From positions 62,001 to 126,000 of the forward strand of contig NZ_JAIVFQ010000012.1 in assembly GCF_020829495.1 (NCBI RefSeq): a stretch of DNA of 64,000 nucleotides, given 5' to 3'. The position numbers and the translations under genes are program-made. Below, in pieces: positions 8,527 to 16,493 of the stretch. Every line of letters begins with the position of its first letter. Within the stretch, counting starts at the first letter, position 1. The DNA is from Nostoc favosum CHAB5714. Its GTDB lineage: Bacteria > Cyanobacteriota > Cyanobacteriia > Cyanobacteriales > Nostocaceae. The notes under the pieces are model-generated. The model was given only the letters and a program-made list of their open reading frames with translations, did not search any database and was not told the origin of the DNA.

Positions 8527-9609
8527 ATGAGTCAGCCTGACTCAAAAGACCACAACATGATGAAATGGATGGGAATTGCTATGGTGGTTTGCTGTGCCGT
8601 GCCCATAGCATTTTCGCTCTTTTTAGGCGGAGGTTTGGGGGTGTGGTTCGGTCGTTTTATCCAGCCACCTACTAGCAATCAGTCAACCAACCAGCCACTC
8701 TCTGCCAACCAATCAACCAATCAGTCAACCAACCAGCCACTCTCTGCCAACCAATCAACCAATCAGCCTCAACCAAAGGCTGTAAATGTATCCTTAGAGA
8801 AAGCGGTCAATTGGCAAGTAAATAATCACGTTCATGGTTTGACTGTGAATCGAGATAATCCCAACATTATTTATGTTGCAAGTCATAACGGACTGTTGCA
8901 ACGTTCTGAAACTGGAGAATGGTTCTGGATGGGAAAAGAGCGAGCTGATTATATGGGCTTTACTGCCGATCCAATTAACAGTAACCGCTTTTATTCCAGC
9001 GGACATCCGCACACAGGAGGTAATCTAGGATTCCAGATTAGTGAAAATCAAGGGCAAGATTGGAAACAGATTTCCATGCCTGGAGTAGATTTTCATGCAA
9101 TAGCGATCGCACCGAGTAACCCCAACGTTTTTTATGGATGGCCGGCTTCTGGGGCGCAAGGGCTGCATACTTCTACTAATGGTGGCAAAACTTGGATTAA
9201 ACCCCGCATGAATGGATTAGGCGATGCTCCTTTTGACCTTGCAGTTGACCCGCGAAACCCTGAGCATTTGTTTGCAACTACCCGTTCGGGAATGTATGAA
9301 AGCACTAACAGCGGCAATGACTGGACGTTAGTAGCTAATACACAGGAAGCTCCTGTTATCAGTCTAGCTCTGCAAAAAGAGGGTAACACCACTGTAATGT
9401 ATGGCTATCGCTTTCTCAAGTCAGCACCCGGTGTTTATCGCAGCAGTGATGGTGGTAAGACGTGGGAGAAACTTTGGACTGAAATTAATGGTGTAGTTGT
9501 AAAACTAGCGATCGCTCCTAGCAATCCCCAAATATTTTATACGGTAAATGATAATAATGCAGTCTTTCAATCCCAAGATAGCGGCAAGACATGGAAAGAA
9601 CTGAAATAA
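8527..9609 (+). CDS. Exported BNR/beta-propeller protein (F510_1955 type)
   Basis: A 360-residue protein with an N-terminal membrane anchor (about residues 14-36), a Gln/Asn/Ser/Thr linker made of two exact repeats, and a beta-propeller built of sialidase-like BNR repeats (SxDGGKTW, STNGGKTW, SQDSGKTW). It resembles the 'F510_1955 family glycosylhydrolase' group and Ycf48-like propellers. No catalytic residues can be named. Proteins of this family are often encoded in copper or metal islands, but a role here is only inferred from location. Confidence 0.7.
   Translation: MSQPDSKDHNMMKWMGIAMVVCCAVPIAFSLFLGGGLGVWFGRFIQPPTSNQSTNQPLSANQSTNQSTNQPLSANQSTNQPQPKAVNVSLEKAVNWQVNNHVHGLTVNRDNPNIIYVASHNGLLQRSETGEWFWMGKERADYMGFTADPINSNRFYSSGHPHTGGNLGFQISENQGQDWKQISMPGVDFHAIAIAPSNPNVFYGWPASGAQGLHTSTNGGKTWIKPRMNGLGDAPFDLAVDPRNPEHLFATTRSGMYESTNSGNDWTLVANTQEAPVISLALQKEGNTTVMYGYRFLKSAPGVYRSSDGGKTWEKLWTEINGVVVKLAIAPSNPQIFYTVNDNNAVFQSQDSGKTWKELK
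8677..8760 (+). repeat. Two exact 42-bp tandem repeats
   Basis: 8677-8718 and 8719-8760 are identical and encode a 14-residue linker unit (NQSTNQPLSANQST), followed by a partial third copy. They lengthen the linker between membrane anchor and propeller and are likely variable in copy number. Confidence 0.85.
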
Positions 9610-9797
9610 ATTTGAAGACTATCTATATAGCTATAATAACTTGAAATACTAATCGCTCAAATCTGCAATCAAGGCATTTTGAACGTTAGGATTATTTGCA
9701 ATTAAAATTACAGTTAAGCCATTACCTTACTTAATCAGTAGAGAGTAATAATGATAGCTTGAGCAACGCCAGCTATAGTTCCAGAATTGAGAAAATA

Positions 9798-10463
9798 ATG
9801 ATGGCGAAGATACATACTGTAGCGTCAGATACAAAAGGTTCTCCAGACTGGTATAAACGCTTATTTGCCTGGATAATGGCTCATGGCAACGCTAAATACG
9901 AGGAGGAGATAGCAGACCGAAAACGACCTTTGTTTGCCCAACTGCATGGCAACGTTTTAGAAATTGGTCCTGGTACGGGCCCCAACTTGTCTTACTATCC
10001 GTCCGACATTCATTGGATTGGTATTGAGCCAAACCCTTTCATGCATCCGTATCTACAGCAAGAAGCTGAACGGCTCGGCTTAGAGATTGACCTCCGCAAT
10101 GGAGATGCTGAACACCTGGAAGTCGAGGATAACAGCATGGATGCTGTTGTAAGTACGCTTGTTTTATGTTCTGTAAATAATCTAGCTGCTGTATTGCAGG
10201 AAGTTATACGAGTACTTAAGCCTGGTGGACGCTTCTTTTTCCTTGAACACGTTGCGGCACCTCAAGGAACAATGTTGCGATGGATACAGCATGGAATAAA
10301 ACCGCTTTGGAAAACGCTTGGTGATGGTTGCCATCCTGACCGCGAAACCTGGTTAGTATTGGAGAATGCAGGGTTTGAGCAAGTAGATTATCAACATTTT
10401 CGGGCAAACCTCCCTGCGATCGTTAGCCCTCAAATAATTGGTGTAGCAGTTAAGAAGCTCTAA
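9798..10463 (+). CDS. Class I SAM-dependent methyltransferase
   Basis: Rossmann-type methyltransferase (221 residues from ATG 9798; an alternative TTG at 9759 adds 13). Motif I reads VLEIGPGTGPN, motif II IGIEPNP, motif III GDAEHLE and the post-motif region VLKPGGRFFFLEH. The overall pattern is closest to METTL7/UbiE-like small-molecule methyltransferases. The substrate is unknown. In metal islands such enzymes may methylate metalloids, but the Cys residues typical of ArsM are not present, so arsenic methylation is not supported. Confidence 0.8.
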   Translation: MMAKIHTVASDTKGSPDWYKRLFAWIMAHGNAKYEEEIADRKRPLFAQLHGNVLEIGPGTGPNLSYYPSDIHWIGIEPNPFMHPYLQQEAERLGLEIDLRNGDAEHLEVEDNSMDAVVSTLVLCSVNNLAAVLQEVIRVLKPGGRFFFLEHVAAPQGTMLRWIQHGIKPLWKTLGDGCHPDRETWLVLENAGFEQVDYQHFRANLPAIVSPQIIGVAVKKL

Positions 10464-10491
10464 CAGACGTAAGTATAGCCTTAGTTGCAGT

Positions 10492-10986
10492 ATGTCAAAT
10501 TCCTCAAAAGTCATTCATCCCCAACACTTGCTTAATTTACCAGAGTTGAATATCGCTATTTTCTCCTTTCTTCTAAATTTCCTTTGGGAGATGCAGCAAA
10601 TGCCGTTTTTTCAGGTTTCTTCTGAATTTTCTTGCACAGATAAGGTAATAAATTGCACTGTTGCTACTGTAGGGGATGTTGGAATTTCACTTACCGCTTT
10701 TTGGACTGTTGCAATTATGTCCAAGTCGCGCCAGTGGTTTCGTCAGCTAAATTGGTGGCAGTTAAGTAGCTTTATTTTAGTTGGTGTTGCAATTACGATT
10801 ATTTTTGAAGCTTTAGCTACTAGTGTGCTTGATAGATGGGAATATGCTGATGTTATGCCGACGCTTCCATTCTTAGGTACTGGCTTGCTTCCCTTGCTTC
10901 AGTGGATACTGATACCGCCCATAATTATCTGGTTTGTTCAGAGGCAACTTTTTAATGTTAGGTATAAAGATTCAAGGCAGTCTTAA
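10492..10986 (+). CDS. Hypothetical four-helix membrane protein
   Basis: A 164-residue protein with about four hydrophobic spans and conserved-looking polar patches (FLWEMQQMPFF, TFxDVGIS-like TVGDVGISL, EALATSVLDRWEY). I do not recognise the family. It follows the methyltransferase by 28 bp on the same strand, so the two may be co-transcribed. Confidence 0.65.
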   Translation: MSNSSKVIHPQHLLNLPELNIAIFSFLLNFLWEMQQMPFFQVSSEFSCTDKVINCTVATVGDVGISLTAFWTVAIMSKSRQWFRQLNWWQLSSFILVGVAITIIFEALATSVLDRWEYADVMPTLPFLGTGLLPLLQWILIPPIIIWFVQRQLFNVRYKDSRQS

Positions 10987-11108
10987 GCTTTCCAATTATG
11001 CTGTAACTGAAGAGATCAGTTATTCCTGATCTCCTGTTAAGGGTAAGCGAATAGCAGAGTGTTAGAGCACGTTTAAGTCAATATAGATAAGTATAAACAA
11101 GTAAACTC

Positions 11109-12032
11109 TTACACCACATTTTCTGGAGCAAGGGTACACGGATACCTCGGATCGCCAGTCTCTATCTGAAGCGTAGCGTGTTCAATGCCAAAATGGTCGT
11201 GAAGCTCTTGAAAAACCTGTACTAAAAAAGCATCACCTGGGTGTCCTGCGGGCATGATTAAGTGAGCAGTCAGTGCAGTCTCGGTAGTACTCATTGCCCA
11301 GATGTGCAAATCATGAACACCAGCCACACCAGGACGCTCGGTCAGATAAGTCTGCACAGCTAAAGGCTCGATTCCCTGTGGTACAGCATCTAATGCTAAA
11401 TTCACAGAATCTTTCAACAGTTGCCAAGTTCCAACTACCACTACGACAACAATAATTAAACTCACAACTGGGTCAAACCACAACCAGCCAGTAAAAACAA
11501 TGGCGATGCCAGCTAATACAACCCCTAACGAAACTCCGGCATCAGCCGCCATGTGCAGAAAGGCTCCTCGAATATTTAAGTCTTGTTGACGACCAGACAA
11601 AAACATTAGGGCAGTAACTGTATTGATGATAATTCCTACTACAGCAACGCCAATGACTGTACCTCCTGATACTGAGTTAGGTTCGCTAAAGCGACGAACT
11701 GCTTCCAAAGCGATCGCACCCATTGCTAGGAGAAGAACAAGTGCGTTGATCAGAGCCGCCAAAATCGAGGAACGACGCAATCCGTAGGTATACTGTCGGG
11801 TTGGGAGTCGTCGGGTGAGGGCACTTGCTCCCCAAGCTAGTAGCAATCCCAATACATCACTCAAATTGTGACCAGCATCGGCAACCAAAGCAAGCGAGTT
11901 TGCTCGGTAGCCATAGACTGCTTCAACAATCACAAATCCGATATTGAGGGCAGTACCAATTGCGAAAGCGCGGTTGTAGTTGCCCTGTCCGTGTTCGTGT
12001 CCCTGATGCTTATGGCTGTGGTCGTGTACCAT
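11109..12032 (-). CDS. czcD: CDF-family zinc/cation exporter
   Basis: A 307-residue cation diffusion facilitator. A His-rich N-terminus (HDHSHKHQGHEHG) is followed by six membrane helices; helix II carries HNLSD and helix V HMAAD, the His/Asp tetrad that binds Zn2+ in this family. A cytosolic C-terminal domain (HDLHIWAMS) closes the protein. It uses the proton gradient to move Zn2+ (also Cd2+ or Co2+) out of the cytosol. Its start lies 3 bp after the stop of the Zn/Cd ATPase gene, so both form one operon controlled by the divergent SmtB-type repressor. Confidence 0.9.
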   Translation of the reverse strand: MVHDHSHKHQGHEHGQGNYNRAFAIGTALNIGFVIVEAVYGYRANSLALVADAGHNLSDVLGLLLAWGASALTRRLPTRQYTYGLRRSSILAALINALVLLLAMGAIALEAVRRFSEPNSVSGGTVIGVAVVGIIINTVTALMFLSGRQQDLNIRGAFLHMAADAGVSLGVVLAGIAIVFTGWLWFDPVVSLIIVVVVVVGTWQLLKDSVNLALDAVPQGIEPLAVQTYLTERPGVAGVHDLHIWAMSTTETALTAHLIMPAGHPGDAFLVQVFQELHDHFGIEHATLQIETGDPRYPCTLAPENVV

Positions 12033-12035
12033 TGC

Positions 12036-14567
12036 TTAATCCTTGACAGTCTTGGTTTTAAATAGCCGCATTCCATTTGCAGTCACTAATAAGGAAGTTC
12101 CTGTATCTGCTAAGACGGCTACAGCTAACCCAACAAATCCAAAGGTTCCCAATAGCAGAAATAAACCTTTTGTTACTAAAGAAAAGACAACATTCTGTTG
12201 AATCACAGATACAGTGCGACGGCTTAGTTCTACTGCATAAGCAAGTTGTCTGAGGTCACTTCCCACGATCACTACATCTGCTGTCTCCAAAGCAATATCT
12301 ATTCCACCAACCGCAAAACTAATATCCGCAGCAGCCAGTGCAGGGGCATCGTTAATACCATCCCCAACCATACCTACTACTCCCTTTTGACGCAGGAGTT
12401 GAATTTCTTCAAGTTTATCTTCGGGTAGTAATTCTGCTCGGTACTCTGTAATTCCAACTTGCTGGGCAATCTGCTTGGCAACAGCAGTGCGATCGCCTGT
12501 CAACATCACCAACCGCTTTAATCCAACCCGCCTCAACTGTCGCAAGGCTTCTGTCGCTTCCAAGCGGATGCCATCGGAAAGTGCGATCGCTCCCAATAAC
12601 CCTTCATTTGTCCCTAGCAGCACCGGAATTTGACCGAGTTGTTCAATTTCAACTAACAAAGATTCAGCCTTATCAGATAAGCGAATACCTTGGTCTAAAA
12701 ATAACCGTTGATTGCCTACGAAGTACAACAGCTCGCCCTCCAGGTACTCTTCGAGTTCTCCTTTGGAGTACGCAGTCGCTACAACAGGGGGCTTTGGGGT
12801 TCCTACGACAGTGGAGTTGGGGGGAAACCCTCCAACGCGCTGCTCCCTAAAGTTCGCCTGAATTCCTTTCCCAGGTAGTGCCGTGAAGTTTATAGGTGTT
12901 TCTAACTCCATGCCTTGTTCATGAGCCTTGGCTACGATTGCCTTGGAGAGCGGATGTTCTGACTGTTGCTCAAGTGAAGCTGCAATCTGTAACACCATGT
13001 TTGCACTCACCTTGCCAAAGTCATAAACCTTCTGCACAACGGGCAGCCCTTGTGTAATCGTACCAGTTTTATCAAAAGCAAGGGTAGTCAGGTGTCCAGC
13101 TGTCTCCAGCGCATTACCTCCTTTAAACAAAACTCCCTGGCGGGTTGCAGCACCAATAGCGCTGACAAGTGAAACCGGGGTGGAAATCACCAAGGCACAA
13201 GGGCAGGCAATTACCAGCATTACTAGTGCCCGGTAAACCCAAACGTTAAAAGGTTGAGCAAAAGCCAAAGGCGGAATCAGGGCAATGGCGATTGCAATCA
13301 AAATTACAATCGGTGTGTAGACCTCTGCGAACCGATCCACCCACTGCTGCGTGGGAGCGCGGCTTCCTTGAGCTTGTTCCACCAGATGAATAATTTTTGC
13401 AACGGTGGTATCGCCTGCTGTGTGGGTAACTTGTACTGACAAAAAACCTGTCTGATTCATTGTCCCGGCATAGACAGTATCGCCTATTTCTTTATCTGCT
13501 GGGACTGATTCTCCTGTAATTGGAGACTGATCAATGGAACTGTTACCAGAAATAACTACGCCATCCAACGCCACGCGCTGTCCTGGTCGAATCGTCAACA
13601 TTTCGCCTAAGCGCACACTCTCTACTGGAACTGTCACCTCCTGATTTCCCCGCTTCACAGTAGCAGTAGGTGGAGTCAAATCCATCAGGGCGCGAATTGC
13701 ATTACGGGTTCGACCAAAAGTGAAAACTTGCAAGGTTGTACCTAAAGAAAACAGAAAGACGACTAGTGCCCCTTCAAACCAGTCTCCTAAAATCACTGCA
13801 CCGACAACTGAAATTGTCATTAACAGATTCATATCGGCGCGGCGCAAGCGTAACTCAAATAAACCTGCCCGTGCAATCGGATAGCCAGCAATAACTATGC
13901 TGATGCCATAAAAAGCACGCGCTAAAAAAATAGGCAGCGCTAAATATTGAGCGAGTAAACCTAAAATTAATCCTATCCCTGCGAGAATCACACTTTGCCC
14001 TCGGCGGTTGGAAAGCCAGAATTTCCAGTTTGTCGCAGCGGTATTCTGAGTAGGTTTGGGAACTGAATGAGCAGGGGTATGATTGTGACTGTGGTCGTGC
14101 TCGTAATCATAGGGATTAGCATCACGGCTATGTTCGACTGTATAACCCAGAGAAGTAATCTGGTATAAAATTGTCTTTTCACTAACTTGCTGTGGATCAT
14201 AGGATAGTTGCAATCTTTCAGTCGCAAAGTTGACTGATACATCACTTACACCTGGGAGCTGCTGCAACCCAACCTCAATTGTCTTGGCACAGCTTCCACA
14301 GTCCATCCCACCAACCTGTACTTGTAGGGTTTTGGTAGGAGCCACATCAACGCTATAGCCCAAAGCAGTAATGGAATTTACGATTTCAGCTTCGCTCAAG
14401 ACATCTGAGTTGTAGGAAACCTTTACCCGTCCTGTGGCAAAACTCACCGAAGTTTCTGTCACACCACTTAACTGCTGCAAGCTGGCTTCAATTGTCTTAG
14501 CACAGCTTCCGCAGTCCATGCCACTAACCTGGAAGGCTTGAGTTTTAAAGGAGGGTATTTGAGTCAT
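12036..14567 (-). CDS. ziaA: Zn2+/Cd2+-transporting P1B-2 ATPase with two HMA domains
   Basis: An 843-residue P-type ATPase. Two N-terminal HMA domains carry GMDCGSC (C19/C22 and C90/C93), followed by a His/Asp-rich linker (about 154-167), then CPC at 455-457, DKTGT and GDGIND. The late membrane helices contain the Zn signature: Lys in SLVTKG and Asp in LADTG, corresponding to the key Lys and Asp of ZntA. It exports Zn2+ or Cd2+ at the cost of ATP, as ZiaA does in Synechocystis. The extra HMA domain makes it longer than ZiaA. It is divergent from the smtB-type gene with the operator at 14622 between them. Confidence 0.9.
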   Translation of the reverse strand: MTQIPSFKTQAFQVSGMDCGSCAKTIEASLQQLSGVTETSVSFATGRVKVSYNSDVLSEAEIVNSITALGYSVDVAPTKTLQVQVGGMDCGSCAKTIEVGLQQLPGVSDVSVNFATERLQLSYDPQQVSEKTILYQITSLGYTVEHSRDANPYDYEHDHSHNHTPAHSVPKPTQNTAATNWKFWLSNRRGQSVILAGIGLILGLLAQYLALPIFLARAFYGISIVIAGYPIARAGLFELRLRRADMNLLMTISVVGAVILGDWFEGALVVFLFSLGTTLQVFTFGRTRNAIRALMDLTPPTATVKRGNQEVTVPVESVRLGEMLTIRPGQRVALDGVVISGNSSIDQSPITGESVPADKEIGDTVYAGTMNQTGFLSVQVTHTAGDTTVAKIIHLVEQAQGSRAPTQQWVDRFAEVYTPIVILIAIAIALIPPLAFAQPFNVWVYRALVMLVIACPCALVISTPVSLVSAIGAATRQGVLFKGGNALETAGHLTTLAFDKTGTITQGLPVVQKVYDFGKVSANMVLQIAASLEQQSEHPLSKAIVAKAHEQGMELETPINFTALPGKGIQANFREQRVGGFPPNSTVVGTPKPPVVATAYSKGELEEYLEGELLYFVGNQRLFLDQGIRLSDKAESLLVEIEQLGQIPVLLGTNEGLLGAIALSDGIRLEATEALRQLRRVGLKRLVMLTGDRTAVAKQIAQQVGITEYRAELLPEDKLEEIQLLRQKGVVGMVGDGINDAPALAAADISFAVGGIDIALETADVVIVGSDLRQLAYAVELSRRTVSVIQQNVVFSLVTKGLFLLLGTFGFVGLAVAVLADTGTSLLVTANGMRLFKTKTVKD

Positions 14568-14621
14568 GACAACCTACAAAAAAGGCTAAAAAGTTAATTG
14601 CTAGTATTATAGTCAAACAGT

Positions 14622-14635
14622 TGAACAGTTATTCA
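14622..14635. promoter_or_regulatory. SmtB/ZiaR-type operator
   Basis: The sequence TGAACA-GT-TATTCA is the 6-2-6 inverted repeat known from SmtB and ZiaR operators. It lies between the divergent ATPase (start 14567) and the ArsR-family gene (start 14699), where one repressor dimer could control both. Confidence 0.8.
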
Positions 14636-14698
14636 ATTGTACAACTATTATTATTTTATGTATACTGAGATTGATAACCATTGCCTAAATTACACACC

Positions 14699-15091
14699 AT
14701 GAATACGCGCAAGCGAAAGCAGGACTTGAACTTACTTCAAAGTTTTGATGCACCAACCTGTGATACCCATCTGGTACATCTAGATAATGTACGCTCAACT
14801 CAGGCACAAATCTTGTCTACAGACAAGGCAAAACAGATGGCAGAAGTCTTTGGAATACTTGCAGATCCAAATCGTTTGCGGCTGATATCAGCTTTGGCTG
14901 ACCAAGAGTTGTGTGTTTGTGATTTAGCTGCGTTGATAAAAATGACGGAATCAGCTGTTTCTCACCAATTGCGATTATTAAAAGCGATGCGTTTAGTTAG
15001 TTATCGTCGAGAAGGCAAAAATGTCTATTACAGCTTGGCTGATAGTCACGTCATCAATTTATATCGCTCTACTGTTACGTGTACTTTCTAA
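14699..15091 (+). CDS. ziaR: SmtB/ZiaR-type metal-responsive repressor with altered C-terminus
   Basis: An ArsR-family winged-helix repressor (130 residues from ATG 14699; a TTG at 14681 adds six). It has the alpha-3N metal site parts: N-terminal CDTH and ELCVCDLA in the recognition region. The helix TESAVSHQLRLLK binds DNA. The alpha-5 site normally has DxH plus a distal H and E; here DSH is present but the last residues are replaced by STVTCTF, so the distal His and Glu are gone. The cause is a fusion to a histidine-kinase gene tail at about 15070. Repression through the operator at 14622 should be intact; zinc sensing may be changed. In ZiaR both sites are needed for zinc response. Confidence 0.85.
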   Translation: MNTRKRKQDLNLLQSFDAPTCDTHLVHLDNVRSTQAQILSTDKAKQMAEVFGILADPNRLRLISALADQELCVCDLAALIKMTESAVSHQLRLLKAMRLVSYRREGKNVYYSLADSHVINLYRSTVTCTF

Positions 15092-15437
15092 TCTAATTGC
15101 CAATGCTATTCAATGCACCCCTGCTGGCGGTTATGTAACTATCATCCTCAAGCGCAGCAACGCTGATGCAGTGATTGAAGTTCAAGATATAGGTATTGGC
15201 ATTGCATCGCACGAGCAAAAGCGGGTTTTTGACCGTTTTTATCGAGTGAATAGCGATCGTTCGCGTCGTACTGGTGGATCTGGATTGGGATTGGCGATCG
15301 CGGCTGCAATTGTTCAGGCTCATGGAGGTAGTATACAGGTGCAAAGCCAAGTCGGTAAAGGTAGCACCTTCATCGTTCACTTGCCCTTGACTGGAGAACC
15401 GAAGCAACTGACCTATCTATCAACAGATGAGAATTGA
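15069..15437 (+). pseudogene. C-terminal fragment of a sensor histidine kinase
   Basis: From about 15069 the reading frame is a kinase ATPase domain: N-box (LSNLIANAIQ), G1 (DIGIGI), F-box (FDRFYRV) and G2 (GGSGLGLAIA). The sensor, membrane and phospho-acceptor histidine parts are absent; the frame upstream is only the out-of-frame smtB gene. This resembles NrsS/CopS-type cyanobacterial kinases. A deletion has joined the smtB 3' end to this tail. It cannot signal by itself. Confidence 0.85.
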
Positions 15438-15623
15438 ATACCCTCCTAAAGGATATAAATGAAATTACTAAAAAAGTTAAGTTTAACAACTTGTCTTTTG
15501 AGGTAGGTTGTGGCTTCACCTATCAAGTATTAATCAAACTCTAGCACCATCTCTTTTATCTAAAGAATTAGCTCAGTCAGAAAAAACTGCAACTAGCACG
15601 AATAAACAAGAGTGGAATATTCC

Positions 15624-15740
15624 GGCGATCGCAAAAGCGCTATTACCGATTTACAGCAAGCTGCAATTCTGTTTCAACAAGAAGGAGATACCCAGAGGTA
15701 TCAGCAAACACAAACTCTCTTTCAGCAGATTCAGCAGTAA
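15624..15740 (+). pseudogene. TPR-protein C-terminal remnant
   Basis: In the frame from 15624 the translation reads GDRKSAITDLQQAAILFQQE and on to a stop at 15738, a typical end of cyanobacterial tetratricopeptide-repeat proteins. The upstream part is frameshifted and not readable. It follows the kinase tail and marks further gene decay. Confidence 0.55.
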
Positions 15741-15789
15741 GCAATATTCAGGCTCGAAATTAGGTAAAAATCATTTTTAATCAGCTTAT

Positions 15790-15822
15790 TTTCAGGGTGG
15801 GCAAGCAAGGCTTACCCTGAAA
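15790..15822. terminator. Hairpin between convergent genes
   Basis: Arms tttcagggt (15790-15798) and accctgaaa (15814-15822), with an inner aagc/gctt pair. It lies downstream of the minus-strand lipoprotein gene and the + strand remnants, so a bidirectional terminator is plausible; T-runs are weak. Confidence 0.4.
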
Positions 15823-15894
15823 TTTAGGCTAACTTAATGAATGACTATCAATATGAGCCATAACTGCCCTGCAAGCGATGCCTAAATACTCGGA

Positions 15895-16383
15895 TTACTG
15901 ATTAAAACTAAACCTACCGTTGACTTTTTCTGTACCAACATTCGCGGTAACTTTCACTTGATATTGACCCGCCGTAACTCCCTCCAACTTGGTAGCGTAG
16001 TGTTTACCATCAGCATCGTATGTTAGGGTAACTGTTTTTTGCTTTCCATCTGGTGACTGAATATCAGCAGTAACTTTCGCATTTGGAACTGCTTCGTGTT
16101 TGTCACCTGTTTGCAAATATAAATCTAAGTGAGTCGTGCTACCTTCTTTCTCAGGCACAAACTCTAAGTGATATTTTCCTGCTTCAACGACTTGAGCATT
16201 TTTACTACCCGAGCCACCATGAGCAGATTTTTCAGAGTTGGCTGTGGTTCCTGTATTGGTTGCGGTTTCTGAAGTAGCCACAGAAGGATTGCTACTGGAC
16301 TCAGAAGCTTGATTACCACAAGCTCCCAAAAAAAGTAATCCTATACTGGCGAAAACAACAAAGCCTAATTTGAATGATTGCAT
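15895..16383 (-). CDS. YtkA-like lipoprotein
   Basis: A 162-residue lipoprotein. The start at 16383 is chosen because AGGAG lies 7 nt upstream; a start at 16398 would place this inside the gene. Signal peptide and lipobox LFLGAC (Cys22) give an outer-leaflet or periplasmic protein. A Ser/Thr/His linker (HGGSGS) precedes an Ig-like YtkA-type beta domain (EAGKYHLEFVPEKEG...GKHYATKLEG). Such domains accompany copper-handling systems. It lies about 110 bp downstream of the RND gene on the same strand and may be in its operon. Metal binding is not demonstrated. Confidence 0.7.
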   Translation of the reverse strand: MQSFKLGFVVFASIGLLFLGACGNQASESSSNPSVATSETATNTGTTANSEKSAHGGSGSKNAQVVEAGKYHLEFVPEKEGSTTHLDLYLQTGDKHEAVPNAKVTADIQSPDGKQKTVTLTYDADGKHYATKLEGVTAGQYQVKVTANVGTEKVNGRFSFNQ

Positions 16384-16493
16384 TGATTTACTCCTCATTG
16401 ATTATTAGAAAAATTTAGCTAAATCCCATACGTAGTGCATGAATATCTCTACATTCCCAGGTGGACATCTGGGAAGAATTAATAAGTTAAGTG

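Noticed and set aside
9798-10463. Methyltransferase as arsenite methyltransferase ArsM
   Set aside because: The conserved cysteines that bind As(III) are not present in the motifs visible, so only a generic class I methyltransferase is supported.
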